Assembly (NCBI RefSeq): GCF_030163755.1
Contig: NZ_JASJOE010000002.1
Span: 62,001 to 126,000, forward strand
Reading direction: 5' to 3'
DNA from: Roseicyclus amphidinii
Lineage (GTDB): Bacteria > Pseudomonadota > Alphaproteobacteria > Rhodobacterales > Rhodobacteraceae
Length of the DNA: 64,000 bases
In this document: positions 34,968-44,461 of the stretch, one piece after another
Layout: each line of letters starts with the position of its first letter
Numbering within the stretch: position 1 is the stretch's first letter
Notes under the pieces: generated by a model
Told to the model about the DNA's origin: nothing
Database searches by the model: none
Seen by the model: only the letters and a program-made list of their open reading frames with translations
Translations under genes and position numbers: made by a program

Positions 34968-35969
34968 ATGAGCCTCGATGATGCAGCCACCAAGCCGCAT
35001 GAGCGGATGCAGACCGCCCTTTCAGCGGACCTCGCGGCGGTCAACGCCCTGATCCGCGCGCGGATGGCGTCGAAACACGCTCCCCGCATCCCCGAGGTGA
35101 CCGCGCACCTGGTCGAGGCCGGCGGCAAGCGCGTGCGCCCGATGCTGACGCTCGCCGCGGCGCGGCTGTGCGGCTACGAGGGCGACGCGCATCAGAAACT
35201 CGCCGCCACGGTCGAATTCATCCACACCGCCACGCTGCTGCATGACGACGTGGTCGACGAAAGCCAGAAGCGCCGCGGGCGGCCCACGGCCAACCTGCTC
35301 TGGGACAACAAGTCGAGCGTCCTGGTGGGCGACTACCTGTTCGCGCGATCCTTTCAGCTGATGGTCGAGACGGAAAATCCCCGCGTTCTGAGCATCCTGT
35401 CGAACGCCGCCGCCGTGATCGCCGAGGGCGAGGTGCTGCAGCTCACCGCCGCGATGAACCTCGCCACGACCGAGGAGATCTATCTGCAGGTGATCCGCGG
35501 CAAGACCGCCGCCCTGTTCGAGGCGGCCTGCGAGGTCGGCGGCGTCATCGCGGGCAAGCCCGACGAGGTGGTGCAGGCGCTGGCGACCTATGGCGACGGG
35601 CTCGGCATCGCCTTCCAGATGGCCGACGACCTACTCGACTGGGGCGGCAGCACTGGTGAGATCGGCAAGAACACCGGCGACGACTTCCGCGAACGCAAGC
35701 TGACCTTGCCGTTGATCCGCGCCGTGGCCCGCGCCGACGCGGCCGAGCGCGCCTTCTGGGTGCGCACCATCGAGAAGGGCGACCAGCAGGACGGCGACCT
35801 GGAACAGGCGATGTCGCTTCTGCAGCGCCACGGCACGCTTGAAGAAACCCGCGACGAGGCCTTTGCCTGGACCGCGCGGGCGCAACAGGCGCTCACGGTC
35901 CTGCCCGAGCATCCGCTGCGCGACATGATGCACGACCTTGCCGATTACGTGGTCGCGCGGCTGAACTGA
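34968..35969 (+). CDS. Polyprenyl (octa/decaprenyl) diphosphate synthase
   Basis: A 333-residue trans-prenyltransferase. It has G-G-K-R-V-R-P, the first aspartate-rich motif L-L-H-D-D-V-V-D and the second A-D-D-L-L-D-W. The enzyme makes the isoprenoid tail of ubiquinone (Q10 in most Rhodobacteraceae, so probably decaprenyl). The start ATG at 34968 (M-S-L-D-D-A-A-T-K) follows GGGGAGAGCGGCGG. Convergent with ispE, 12 bases apart. Confidence 0.9.
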   Translation: MSLDDAATKPHERMQTALSADLAAVNALIRARMASKHAPRIPEVTAHLVEAGGKRVRPMLTLAAARLCGYEGDAHQKLAATVEFIHTATLLHDDVVDESQKRRGRPTANLLWDNKSSVLVGDYLFARSFQLMVETENPRVLSILSNAAAVIAEGEVLQLTAAMNLATTEEIYLQVIRGKTAALFEAACEVGGVIAGKPDEVVQALATYGDGLGIAFQMADDLLDWGGSTGEIGKNTGDDFRERKLTLPLIRAVARADAAERAFWVRTIEKGDQQDGDLEQAMSLLQRHGTLEETRDEAFAWTARAQQALTVLPEHPLRDMMHDLADYVVARLN

Positions 35970-35981
35970 TCTTTTTCAGGA

Positions 35982-36818
35982 TTACGCGAGAACCGGCGCG
36001 GCGGCGACCCACCAGTCGGGCTTGTCGCCGGTCAGCTCCTCGGCGGCGGCCTTGGCCGCACCCTCTTCCGCGAAGAGGCCGAAGCACGTCCCGCCAGACC
36101 CCGACATCCGCGCCAGCAGGCAGCCGGGTTGGGTGTTCAGGCGGTCCAGCACCTCGGAAATCGCCGGAACGAGGGCACGGGCCGGCGGCTCGAGGTCGTT
36201 GCGCGCGCTGCACAGCCAGCCCGCGAAGCCTGCCGCATCGGGCCAGCCTTCGGCGGGCAGATCGGGAAGCGGTGGATTGTCGCGCCGCTCGAGCGTCGAG
36301 AACACCGCGCGCGTCGGCACCTCGACGCCTGCGTTGACCAGCACCAGCCAGAGCGGCGGCAGGGGCGGCAGGGGGGCCAGCAGCTCGCCGATCCCCGACA
36401 TGCGCATGGGCCGCCCCGCGGCACAGACCGGCACATCGGCCCCCAGCGACAGAACCGCCGCGTCATCCGGCATCGCCGCCCGCCACAACTCCGACAGCCC
36501 GCGCAGCGCCGCGGCGGCATCCGCCGAGCCACCGCCGATCCCGCCCGCGTGCGGCAGGTGTTTTTCCAGCGTGATCGCAGCGCCGTGCCCCGGCGCGAAC
36601 AGCTCGGCCGCGCGCCAGATCAGGTTGCGCCGGTCGGCGGGCACGCCCGCGGCACGCGGCCCGGTGACCGTCAGCGACAGCGCGTCCGAGGGCGCCAGCG
36701 TCAGCCAGTCACCCACGCCCGCGAAGACCACGACAGAATCGAGCAGGTGATACCCGTCGTCCCGCCGCCCCGTGACATGCAGCGCAAGATTGACCTTGGC
36801 CGGCGCGAACAGCCTCAC
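35982..36818 (-). CDS. ispE: 4-diphosphocytidyl-2-C-methyl-D-erythritol kinase
   Basis: A 278-residue GHMP kinase of the MEP isoprenoid pathway. It starts with GTG at 36818 ([11 protein letters not shown]), 4 bases inside the end of the TPR gene. The ATP-binding [12 protein letters not shown] motif is clear, as is the C-terminal [11 protein letters not shown]. It feeds isopentenyl diphosphate to the polyprenyl synthase encoded next to it. Confidence 0.93.
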   Translation of the reverse strand: MRLFAPAKVNLALHVTGRRDDGYHLLDSVVVFAGVGDWLTLAPSDALSLTVTGPRAAGVPADRRNLIWRAAELFAPGHGAAITLEKHLPHAGGIGGGSADAAAALRGLSELWRAAMPDDAAVLSLGADVPVCAAGRPMRMSGIGELLAPLPPLPPLWLVLVNAGVEVPTRAVFSTLERRDNPPLPDLPAEGWPDAAGFAGWLCSARNDLEPPARALVPAISEVLDRLNTQPGCLLARMSGSGGTCFGLFAEEGAAKAAAEELTGDKPDWWVAAAPVLA

Positions 36819-38515
36819 TGGCTTTCGCCCGCGCCGCCTTCTTCCTCGAGCACGCCGTCGAGGCCGATCTCCAGCTTGCGGCGGATGCGCTCGGCATCCT
36901 CGTCGGTCGGCTCGAAGCTCAACGCACGCTCCCATTGGAAGCGCGCCTCGCGCTCGCGTCCGACCATCCAGTAGACGTCCCCGAGGTGGTCGTTGATGAT
37001 CGGATCGTTCGGCAGCAGCTCGATGGCGCGTTCCATCGGGGCGACGGCCTCCTCATATCGGCCGAGGCGGTAGAACACCCAGCCGAGACTGTCGGTGATA
37101 TAGCCCGAGTCGGGCTGCAACTCGACCGCGCGCTCGATCATGCCCAGCGCCTCGTCGAGGTTGCGCCGCTGCTCGACCAGCGAGTAGCCGAGGTTGTTCA
37201 GAACCTGCGGCTGCTCGGGGTTCAACACCAGCGCCTGCCGGAAATCCGCCTCGGAGGCGATGTAGTCGCCCGTCACCTCGTGGCAGATGCCGCGGGTGAA
37301 GAACAGAACCCAGTAGCGGCCTTGCGTGGTGTCCACCAGATCGAGGGCGGTGGTGTAGACCGGGATCGCCTCTTCGCATTGCTCGGTGCGGCGCAGCGCA
37401 TCGCCCAGCGAGGCCTGCACCGTGACCAGGCTTCCATGCGTCTCGGCAAGCGCGCGCAGGGTAGCGACGGCCTCGTCGCCGCGACCGTCCTCCAGATAGG
37501 CGTCGGCGCGGGCCAGCTGCGCCTCGACGAACTGCGGATCGTCGGGCGGCACCTCGTCGAAGGCATCCGCGGCCAGGTCGAACTGCCGCGCCTCGGTCAG
37601 GATCTGCGCGGCATAGAGCAACGCCTCGGTATGGCCGGGGTCGATGCCATGGGCGGCGCGGGTGTAGAGCAGCGGCAGCGTGGTCGAACCGCCCTCGCCA
37701 CCCAGCGCGCGGGCGATGGTGTAGAACACCTCGGCCAGGCCCTCCTGCGGGGTGGTGATGAAGCCGTAGGGCGGCACCGCGTCCAGCGCCGCGATGCGCG
37801 CCTGAAGCTCGAGCAGCGCGGGGTCCGGCACCGCCGTGGTGTAGCGTGCCAACAGCGCCAGCGCGTCGTCGCGGCGGTCAAGCTGCACGAGGATCTCGGC
37901 ATGGGCCTTGAGCGAGCGTTCGGTGGTGGGGATCGGGCCAAAGGCCGCGCCCGACAGGATCGCGTCGGCGCCTTCAAAGTCACCGACCGCGGCACGGGCG
38001 AGCGCGAGGTGGACCAGGGCGATACCGGCGAGCCCGTCATCGGCTGCAATGGCCTCGAAGGTCTCGGTCGCGCGGCGCATGTCGCCCTCGCCGAGGTGGA
38101 TCCAGCCGAGCACCAGGTCGTCGATCAGCGGCCCGCCACCCCGGCCGGCCTCGATCGCGGCGCGCGCGCCGACGAGATCCCCGGCCGACAGGCCGCGCAC
38201 CATCCGCACCAGGTTGACCAGTTCGCGCCCCTCGGACGTCTCGGGCAGCATGTCCGCGATTTCCGAGGCACGACCCCATTGACCCAGCGCCGCATTGGCG
38301 AAGATCGCGTTGCCGATCAGCATCGGGTTGCCGGGGTCGGCGGCCAGCGCGTTCTCGAAATACCGCGCCGCGGCGCGATGGTTGCCGTCGATCACGGCGG
38401 TGCGCGCCGCAAGGTAGGCACCGGCAAGGCCCGGTCCGATCTCCTGCGCCGGAGCGGGGGCGCCGAGGATGAGGGTCAGCACAAGCGGCAGTATCGGCCG
38501 AAGGCGATGCGGCAT
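36815..38515 (-). CDS. Exported tetratricopeptide-repeat protein
   Basis: A 566-residue protein with a signal peptide (residues 1-23, ending A-P-A-P-A) and about ten TPR-like helical pairs. Clear repeats are [17 protein letters not shown] and [16 protein letters not shown]. It is probably periplasmic and a scaffold for envelope complexes. GGGAGA precedes the ATG at 38515. ispE is translationally coupled to it, an arrangement common in this family of bacteria. Confidence 0.85.
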   Translation of the reverse strand: MPHRLRPILPLVLTLILGAPAPAQEIGPGLAGAYLAARTAVIDGNHRAAARYFENALAADPGNPMLIGNAIFANAALGQWGRASEIADMLPETSEGRELVNLVRMVRGLSAGDLVGARAAIEAGRGGGPLIDDLVLGWIHLGEGDMRRATETFEAIAADDGLAGIALVHLALARAAVGDFEGADAILSGAAFGPIPTTERSLKAHAEILVQLDRRDDALALLARYTTAVPDPALLELQARIAALDAVPPYGFITTPQEGLAEVFYTIARALGGEGGSTTLPLLYTRAAHGIDPGHTEALLYAAQILTEARQFDLAADAFDEVPPDDPQFVEAQLARADAYLEDGRGDEAVATLRALAETHGSLVTVQASLGDALRRTEQCEEAIPVYTTALDLVDTTQGRYWVLFFTRGICHEVTGDYIASEADFRQALVLNPEQPQVLNNLGYSLVEQRRNLDEALGMIERAVELQPDSGYITDSLGWVFYRLGRYEEAVAPMERAIELLPNDPIINDHLGDVYWMVGREREARFQWERALSFEPTDEDAERIRRKLEIGLDGVLEEEGGAGESQ

Positions 38516-38602
38516 GAATGTTCTCCCTGTCATCGGCCGGAGACTAGGGCCGGTGCGGGGCGAGGGCAATGCACCCACCCGCCCCGCGGCACGATAACAC
38601 GG

Positions 38603-40258
38603 TCACATGTTCGGGTAGTTCGGCCCGTCGCCCCCCTGCGGCACGGTCCAGTGGATGTTCTGGGACGGGTCCTTGATGTCGCAGGTCTTGCAGTGGACGC
38701 AGTTCTGGAAGTTGATCACGAAGCGCGCGTCCTTGCCCTCTTCCTCGACCACCTCGTAGACGCCCGCCGGGCAATACCGCTGTGCCGGTTCCGCGTATTC
38801 GGGCCAGTTCACGGCGATAGGGACGCTCGCGTCCTTCAGCGTCAGGTGCGCGGGCTGGCTTTCCTCGTGGTTGGTCATCGAGTAGCTGACATTGGTCAGC
38901 CGGTCGAAGCTGAGAACGCCATCGGGCCTGGGGTAGTCGATCGGCTTGAAGTTCTTCGCCTTGCCTGTCGCCTCGGCATCCGACTTGCCGTGGCTGATCG
39001 TGCCGAAGACCGAAAAGCCCAACAGGCTGTTCGTCCACATGTCGAGCCCGCCAAGGCCAAGCCCGCCCAGCAGCCCGTATTTCGACCAGAGCGGTTTCAC
39101 GTTCCGGACCGGCTTCAGGTCGCGGGCAATCGGCCCGTCCTTGTGCAGGTAATCGTCATAGGCGGTCAGCTCGTCGCTTGCGCGGCCCGCCGCAATCGCC
39201 GCCGCCGCGGCCTCGGCCGCCTCGATGCCCGACAGCATCGCGTTGTGGTTGCCCTTGATCCGCGGCACGTTCACAAGCCCCACGCCACAGCCCAGGATCG
39301 CCACGCCCGGCGCGACGGCCTTGGGCATCGACTGCCAGCCGCCCTCGCTGATCGCCCGCGCGCCATAGGCGATGCGCTTTCCGCCCTTCAGAAGCTCGGC
39401 CACCATCGGGTGATGCTTGAAGCGCTGGAATTCCATGTAGGGGTAAAGATAGGGGTTCTCGTAGTTCAGGTGGACGACGAAACCGACATAGACCTGGTTG
39501 TTGTCGAGGTGGTAGATGAACGACCCGCCGCCGGCGTTCTTGCCCAGCGGCCAGCCCATCGTGTGAACCACGGTGCCGGGCTTGTGCTTCTCCGGGTCGA
39601 TCTCCCAGATCTCCTTCATGCCGAGGCCGAATTTCTGCGGGTCTTTGCCGGCCTGCAGGTCGTATTTCGCCAGCACCTCCTTGGTGAGCGACCCGCGCAC
39701 GCCTTCGCCCAGCAGCACGTATTTCCCGTGCAGCTCCATCCCCGGCTCGTAGCCGTCACCCGGCGTGCCGTCGGGGTTCTTGCCGAACTCGCCCGCTACA
39801 ACGCCCTTCACCTCGCCGTTCGCGCCATAGACGATCTCGGAGCAGGACATGCCGGGGAAGATCTCGACCCCCAGCCCCTCGGCCTGTTCGGCCAGCCAGC
39901 GGCAGACATTGCCCATGCTGACGATGTAATTGCCGTGGTTGTTCATCAGGCCGGGCATGATGGAATTGGGGATGCGCAACTGCCCGCCTTCGCCCAGCAT
40001 GTAGAAGCTGTCGCTCTGCACCGGCACGGTGACTGGCGCGCCCTTGGCCTTCCAGTCGGGGATCAGCGCGTCGAGGCCGACCGGGTCCAGCACCGCGCCC
40101 GAGAGGATATGCGCGCCCACCTCGGACCCCTTTTCCAGCACCACGACATTCAGATCGGCGTCGATCTGCTTCAGCCGGATCGCGGCCGACAGGCCCGCAG
40201 GCCCCGCACCGACGATGACGACATCGTATTCCATGCTCTCGCGTTCGATCTCGGACAT
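38603..40258 (-). CDS. etfD: Electron transfer flavoprotein-ubiquinone oxidoreductase
   Basis: A 551-residue ETF-QO. It has an N-terminal FAD fold (V-V-I-V-G-A-G-P-A-G-L-S-A), a quinone-binding middle domain and a C-terminal 4Fe-4S region (C-P-A-G-V-Y-E-V and N-C-V-H-C-K-T-C-D-I-K-D-P). It passes electrons from fatty-acid and amino-acid dehydrogenases through ETF to ubiquinone at the inner membrane. The start at 40258 is M-S-E-I-E-R-E-S-M; an upstream extension is not conserved-looking. Confidence 0.95.
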   Translation of the reverse strand: MSEIERESMEYDVVIVGAGPAGLSAAIRLKQIDADLNVVVLEKGSEVGAHILSGAVLDPVGLDALIPDWKAKGAPVTVPVQSDSFYMLGEGGQLRIPNSIMPGLMNNHGNYIVSMGNVCRWLAEQAEGLGVEIFPGMSCSEIVYGANGEVKGVVAGEFGKNPDGTPGDGYEPGMELHGKYVLLGEGVRGSLTKEVLAKYDLQAGKDPQKFGLGMKEIWEIDPEKHKPGTVVHTMGWPLGKNAGGGSFIYHLDNNQVYVGFVVHLNYENPYLYPYMEFQRFKHHPMVAELLKGGKRIAYGARAISEGGWQSMPKAVAPGVAILGCGVGLVNVPRIKGNHNAMLSGIEAAEAAAAAIAAGRASDELTAYDDYLHKDGPIARDLKPVRNVKPLWSKYGLLGGLGLGGLDMWTNSLLGFSVFGTISHGKSDAEATGKAKNFKPIDYPRPDGVLSFDRLTNVSYSMTNHEESQPAHLTLKDASVPIAVNWPEYAEPAQRYCPAGVYEVVEEEGKDARFVINFQNCVHCKTCDIKDPSQNIHWTVPQGGDGPNYPNM

Positions 40259-40392
40259 TTCCCTACCCCTGGCTGACGTCAGGGCCGCGTTTGGCGGCGG
40301 CTCACGCAATAATGTTTCGTGACTGCGTAGGGAAAGCTGGCGCACGGGTCAATCGTGACGCGGCATCACGGTGTCGCAGGAGGGGGGGCGGA

Positions 40393-41064
40393 TTAGGTCG
40401 GGCGTTCTGCATACACGGTTCGAAATGTGCAGGTGGCGTCGGCGAAGGCATGTGTTCCAAGGCACATTGCAGAAACGGCCCGTTGAAGGTCTTGATATCG
40501 CGTTTCCAGCGGGAGGTCATACAGGGGCTCGTGGTGCGCGATGCGGTTGCGCAGGGTCAGGGTATTGTCGCAGATCTTCCATGCCGTTGCGCGGTCGAGC
40601 GCAGGATCTTTCGGGAAAATACGGGGCAAGTTGTACCTCCACGCGTAGGGGATGTCGTATTTCGAGGACAGCAAGGACACCCAAAACCCGGCTGACAGGT
40701 CAGCGACGATGCCGTTGGTCGGGGCCGGGCTGACTTGCCTGCTTGCCTCTTGGCGCAGTCGACAATCGCGCAGTCTTCTTTGGTCATCCGACTTCAGATT
40801 TCGCACCGCTCGGCTCTCATCGTATGGCCAAGCCGAGTTGTACTTCCAGCAAAGAAAGTCGTTGAGCTTGTTGCGCAAACAGATTTCCCAGCACTGGATG
40901 TAAACATAAAGAGACTGCGAAATCAGTGAGTTCCATTGATACAGGCGGATTGCCTGGTCGTCGTCGCCACCGCAGGAGGCGAGGTAGCGCCCGAAACGGG
41001 GTGCACTTAACGAAGCCTTCATGCTTTTCACAAGTTCGGGCGATTGAACGAAAAAATCTTGCAC
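40393..41064 (-). CDS. Abi-like (AbiD/F-type) protein with HEPN RNase motif
   Basis: A protein of about 223 residues resembling the Abi_2/Abi-like family. It has S-A-P-R-F-G-R-Y-L-A near the N-terminus, Y-Q-W-N-S-L-I-S-Q-S-L-Y, E-I-C-L-R-N-K-L-N-D and, near the C-terminus, L-R-N-R-I-A-H-H-E-P-L-Y. That last motif contains the R-x4-H element of HEPN ribonucleases. Start is uncertain: GTG at 41064, TTG at 41067 or ATG at 41022. The gene has visibly lower GC than its neighbours and no operon partner, suggesting transfer. Role inferred: abortive-infection or toxin-type RNase. Confidence 0.75.
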   Translation of the reverse strand: MQDFFVQSPELVKSMKASLSAPRFGRYLASCGGDDDQAIRLYQWNSLISQSLYVYIQCWEICLRNKLNDFLCWKYNSAWPYDESRAVRNLKSDDQRRLRDCRLRQEASRQVSPAPTNGIVADLSAGFWVSLLSSKYDIPYAWRYNLPRIFPKDPALDRATAWKICDNTLTLRNRIAHHEPLYDLPLETRYQDLQRAVSAMCLGTHAFADATCTFRTVYAERPT

Positions 41065-41302
41065 CAACGAAGGCCCTGAGCGATACGTCTTCCTGTGAGC
41101 TCAGGGTAACGGTCACTGCCTATCACGGCAAACCCCTCTGGGACGAGATTGCGAGAGCGGGCCGGAAACGGCTCGCTCTTTTCGCATGGAGGCATGGGTC
41201 TCTGCCTTGAGCGCAAGCGGGAAGACCCCTCCAAGGGCTAAGGGGCTAGAACCACCCGCCGCCGCGGCCTAGGTCTGGGGAAACCCCTTCGGAGTGTCCC
41301 CC

Positions 41303-41629
41303 ATGCCCCTGCGCCTCACGCCCCTGCGCCTCGTCTACCTCGCCCTCGTCATCGTCGGCGCGATCCTGCCCTGGACGTATTTCTACGCTTGGTTCGACGC
41401 GAACGGCTGGTCGCTCTCGGCCATGATCGACGCGTGGTATGTCAACGACGCCACCACCGCGCTGGTCTATGACCTGACCATCGCCGCCGTTGCCCTGACC
41501 ATCTGGGCGCTGGTCGAGGCATTCCGCGGCAACCGCTGGTTCCTGTTGGTCATCCCCGCGACCTTCGGCATCGGGGTCAGCTGCGGCCTGCCGTTGGCCT
41601 TGCTGCTGAAAGCGCGCGACACCGCCTGA
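41303..41629 (+). CDS. DUF2834-family membrane protein
   Basis: A 108-residue protein with three to four membrane helices. The opening L-V-Y-L-A-L-V-I-V-G-A-I-L-P-W-T-Y-F, D-L-T-I-A-A-V-A-L-T-I-W and C-G-L-P-L-A-L-L-L match DUF2834. The ATG at 41303 has GGAG upstream; a GTG at 41294 is possible. Function unknown. It ends 2 bases before the convergent glycosyltransferase stop. The preceding interval 41065-41302 shows no gene. Confidence 0.8.
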   Translation: MPLRLTPLRLVYLALVIVGAILPWTYFYAWFDANGWSLSAMIDAWYVNDATTALVYDLTIAAVALTIWALVEAFRGNRWFLLVIPATFGIGVSCGLPLALLLKARDTA

Positions 41630-41631
41630 GC

Positions 41632-43293
41632 CTAGACCCGTTCGATCAGGCCGTATTTCAGCAGGAACACCCAGGCCCGCTCCACGGTCAGGACATTGAC
41701 CTTGATCGCGCTTGCGACGGCGCGCGCATCGGTGCCGTCCTGGCCTGCGCGCACGATCGCCCCAAGCACGGAATGCAGGGTGGCCGTTTTCTCGAAGATC
41801 CCCCCGATCTTGTCGTAGCGCCGCGCCGCGAGGACCTTGTCGAGCGCCGCGTCATCGCCTTTGGCCACCGCGCGGCACACGCCGGGCGCGGCGATCCGGG
41901 TGGGGTAGCTGCGGAACAGGTCGGTCGGAGAGGGGCCCACCGGGTTCGGGCGCGGGGCGTCCAGCGTGCTCTCGGCCAGCTTGCGCCGCATCGCGCCCTG
42001 TTCGGCCCAGAGATCCTGCATCCGGGGGATGATGCTGGCCCAGTCGAACACCTCCCGCGCGCGCTTGCGCCCGGCCATGCCCATGGCCCGCCGCTTGCCG
42101 TCGTCCAGCGCAAGGGCGACGATGGCCTCGGTCATGGCGCGCAGGTCAAGCTCGGTCATCGCCGAAAGGTTGTTGCCGTATTGCTGGTAGGTCAGCCCGC
42201 CATGCAGGTGCCGCCAGGCTTCGGGGGCGGTGTGATCCGGGCCGACCGTCAGGGTGGGAATGCGGATGCCCACATCCTCGCTGACCGTGTCGCGCATGCC
42301 GTCCCAATCCGAGGTGATGACCGGCAGACCGGCGGCCATGGCCTCGATCGGGGCCAGACCGAAGGTCTCCTGGATGTTGTCGATGGGGAAGGTGAAGATA
42401 TCCGCCCCCGACAGGGTTTCGCGGCGGGCCGTGGCATCGCCACCGTCGAGGTGATGATAGCTCACGCCGGGCATGAAGGCGCGGGCACAGCTTTCGAACA
42501 CGTTCTGCGAATGGCTGTCGCCATAAATGCCGCAGGCGAGGAAATGCAGCGTCCTGCCCTTGGGCATGCGCGCCTGCGCGCGCTCGAGCGCGATGAACAG
42601 CGGGCCGGGGTCGAATTTCCCGTAAGGCAGAAGCCGCGACAGCGTCGCCACCACGATGTCGCCGTCACCCCAGCCCATCCGCTCCCGCAGGTCCCGGCGC
42701 GCCTGTGGGTCATGGGTGAACTCGTCGCAATTGATCCCAAGCGGGATGACCGGCATCAGCGGTTTGGGCGGCACCGCCCCGAAACGCTGCAGCAGGTGCT
42801 CGTCGGCCAGCTCGATGTTGCGCAGCGTCGCCGCGTGAACCGCCCGCGAGGTGCAGATGATCGCATCCCACGGGGCCTGCGGCGCGGTGCGCAGGTCCAG
42901 AAGCCCCCGCATCACGGCCTGGGTGGCGGTGGTATGGGTGATGCCGCAGATCGCATGGGACGCCATGCCGAACCGCTGCCGTTTCCAGCATTCGGCCCCG
43001 AAGTTGGGCGAGGGGAAATAGAGCGTTTCCACCGGGCGCATCTTCAGGGGGGCGCCGTTGTAGACGGGTCGATGCGGCAGCTGGCGGTCGGTCGCCGAGG
43101 CGTAAAGCGCGGCGAAACTCGCCGCCCCGTTCGGGCCCTGCGTCAGTGAGATGAATTCATCGACATCGGCATGCCGGAAGAACCCCTTGAGGAACGAGGC
43201 CCCGGCCACGCGTCGGCCATTCACGCCCTTCTTCTCGGGGCTGTAGCCGTCGTCGGCGTAATAGATGGCGGCGTTGCGGAGGGGATCAGCCAT
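41632..43293 (-). CDS. Glycosyltransferase (GT4/GT1-like) with extra C-terminal domain
   Basis: A 553-residue protein. The centre has a GT-B nucleotide-sugar site: V-A-T-L-S-R-L-L-P-Y-G-K-F, then F-G-L-A-P-I-E-A-M-A-A-G-L-P-V-I (about residues 325-340). The N-terminus (M-A-D-P-L-R-N-A-A-I-Y-Y-A-D-D-G-Y) is unusual but fits retaining GT4-like enzymes. About 110 residues after the GT fold form an extra helical domain ending L-T-V-E-R-A-W-V-F-L-L-K-Y-G-L. It overlaps the upstream methyltransferase gene by 8 bases, forming a two-gene unit. Substrate unknown. Confidence 0.8.
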   Translation of the reverse strand: MADPLRNAAIYYADDGYSPEKKGVNGRRVAGASFLKGFFRHADVDEFISLTQGPNGAASFAALYASATDRQLPHRPVYNGAPLKMRPVETLYFPSPNFGAECWKRQRFGMASHAICGITHTTATQAVMRGLLDLRTAPQAPWDAIICTSRAVHAATLRNIELADEHLLQRFGAVPPKPLMPVIPLGINCDEFTHDPQARRDLRERMGWGDGDIVVATLSRLLPYGKFDPGPLFIALERAQARMPKGRTLHFLACGIYGDSHSQNVFESCARAFMPGVSYHHLDGGDATARRETLSGADIFTFPIDNIQETFGLAPIEAMAAGLPVITSDWDGMRDTVSEDVGIRIPTLTVGPDHTAPEAWRHLHGGLTYQQYGNNLSAMTELDLRAMTEAIVALALDDGKRRAMGMAGRKRAREVFDWASIIPRMQDLWAEQGAMRRKLAESTLDAPRPNPVGPSPTDLFRSYPTRIAAPGVCRAVAKGDDAALDKVLAARRYDKIGGIFEKTATLHSVLGAIVRAGQDGTDARAVASAIKVNVLTVERAWVFLLKYGLIERV

Positions 43294-44092
43294 GGCGTTG
43301 CATCCAGAGCCAGGGGGTCGGGCCCGCGCGCCATTCCCAAAGGGCAAGCGCGCGGTCGAGATCGCCAAGCGTCTCCATCCAGCCCGGCAAGGCGCTGCTG
43401 TCGGTGGCGCGGTTCAGCCGGGTGACCGCGTGGCTGGCCTCGAACCGGCGCGCGATGCGGTCGGACAGGCCGGGCACCATCCCGTCATGGCATTCCACGA
43501 GGATATCGGCATGCACCAACCCCGGCGCCTGCGCGGGGTCGAGCAGCGCGTCCTCGGCGCCCTCGATGTCGCAGATCACCAGCGTGTCCTGCGCGCGGCA
43601 GATGTCGAAATCGGCATGGGCAAAGCGCCCGCCCAGCTCGACCCGGTCGGCCACGCCATTGGCCTGCGCAAGGGCGGCGCAGCTCTCCATCGCCCTGGGG
43701 TTTTCATCGCGCGCCATCACGCGGGTTCCGGGCATCCGGGTGGCGAGGCCCACGGCGTAATAGCCCTCGGCGCAGCCGATATCGATCACCAGCGGATAGC
43801 CCCGCGCGATGGCCTGTTCGATGACCGGCGCAAGCGTCGCCTCGTAGCACCCCAGCAGACGCGCGACCCGCGCCCCTTCCGTCGCGCGGCTGGGATAGGC
43901 CATGCCCTTGAACGGGCCGCCCTGCACCTCGACGCCATCCTTGCGCACCAGAGTGTTCTCGATCAGCTGCGACCGCCATTTCGCCAGGTGCCGCAAGGCG
44001 CGCTCCAGCGCCGCGGTCGAGGGTGGGCCGGACAGGAGCGTCTGAACATCCCGCGTCACGGCCTCGGTCAGTGTGGGCGGCGTGTCTGCCAT
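43286..44092 (-). CDS. SAM-dependent methyltransferase
   Basis: A 268-residue class I methyltransferase. The SAM motif is V-I-D-I-G-C-A-E-G-Y-Y-A-V-G (about residues 99-112), with an acidic residue later in V-M-A-R-D-E-N-P and V-I-C-D-I-E-G-A-E. The helical N-terminus carries a conserved-looking G-G-P-F-K-G-M-A-Y. The C-I-E-G-A-E type motif recalls FkbM-like sugar O-methyltransferases. It starts at 44092 and overlaps the glycosyltransferase gene. Likely modifies a sugar or a glycan made by its neighbours. Confidence 0.8.
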   Translation of the reverse strand: MADTPPTLTEAVTRDVQTLLSGPPSTAALERALRHLAKWRSQLIENTLVRKDGVEVQGGPFKGMAYPSRATEGARVARLLGCYEATLAPVIEQAIARGYPLVIDIGCAEGYYAVGLATRMPGTRVMARDENPRAMESCAALAQANGVADRVELGGRFAHADFDICRAQDTLVICDIEGAEDALLDPAQAPGLVHADILVECHDGMVPGLSDRIARRFEASHAVTRLNRATDSSALPGWMETLGDLDRALALWEWRAGPTPWLWMQRHG

Positions 44093-44461
44093 GATCGTTA
44101 CCTGCACAAATGTCCCTGCCGCGACCGGCCTCCCCGATCCGGGGACATCCCCGGAGGCAGATGGCGCCCCCGGCGCGGCACCGGGGTCGGGCCATCTTAC
44201 GGCACCGGCAGGATTTTTCGAGAGGATAAGTCGGGGGTCATCCCGCAAGCCATCATTCGGGATCGTCAGCCCCCGATTTGCCCCAGCGCCCCGCGATCTG
44301 CTTGAAGCGGGCGGCGTCACGGGTATGGTTCAGGGGCAGGCATGGACGCGTGGGGGCGGCGTCGGGCCTCCCGCATCGTGTCGCGTTCACCAACCTGTCA
44401 GGAATACCGATGCGCCTTGCCAGTTCTTCCGACCACGGCCCCCACCTTGACGGAGGTGGAC
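44093..44461. other. Divergent intergenic region (369 bp) with two hairpins
   Basis: No gene seen. Contains a perfect 7-bp hairpin (TCCGGGG-ACAT-CCCCGGA, 44138-44155) and a larger bipartite hairpin at 44231-44276: outer arms TCGGGGG/CCCCCGA, inner arms ATCCCG/CGGGAT, 12-base loop. These lie between divergent glycan genes and could be regulatory. Confidence 0.5.

Noticed and set aside
36935-40276. A 1113-residue open frame on the plus strand opposite the TPR and ETF-QO genes
   Set aside because: Arg/His/Gln-rich composition with no domain; it mirrors real genes of high GC on the other strand.
41065-41302. Possible second gene or partner beside the Abi-like gene
   Set aside because: Open frames there are short, with no ribosome site or recognisable motif.
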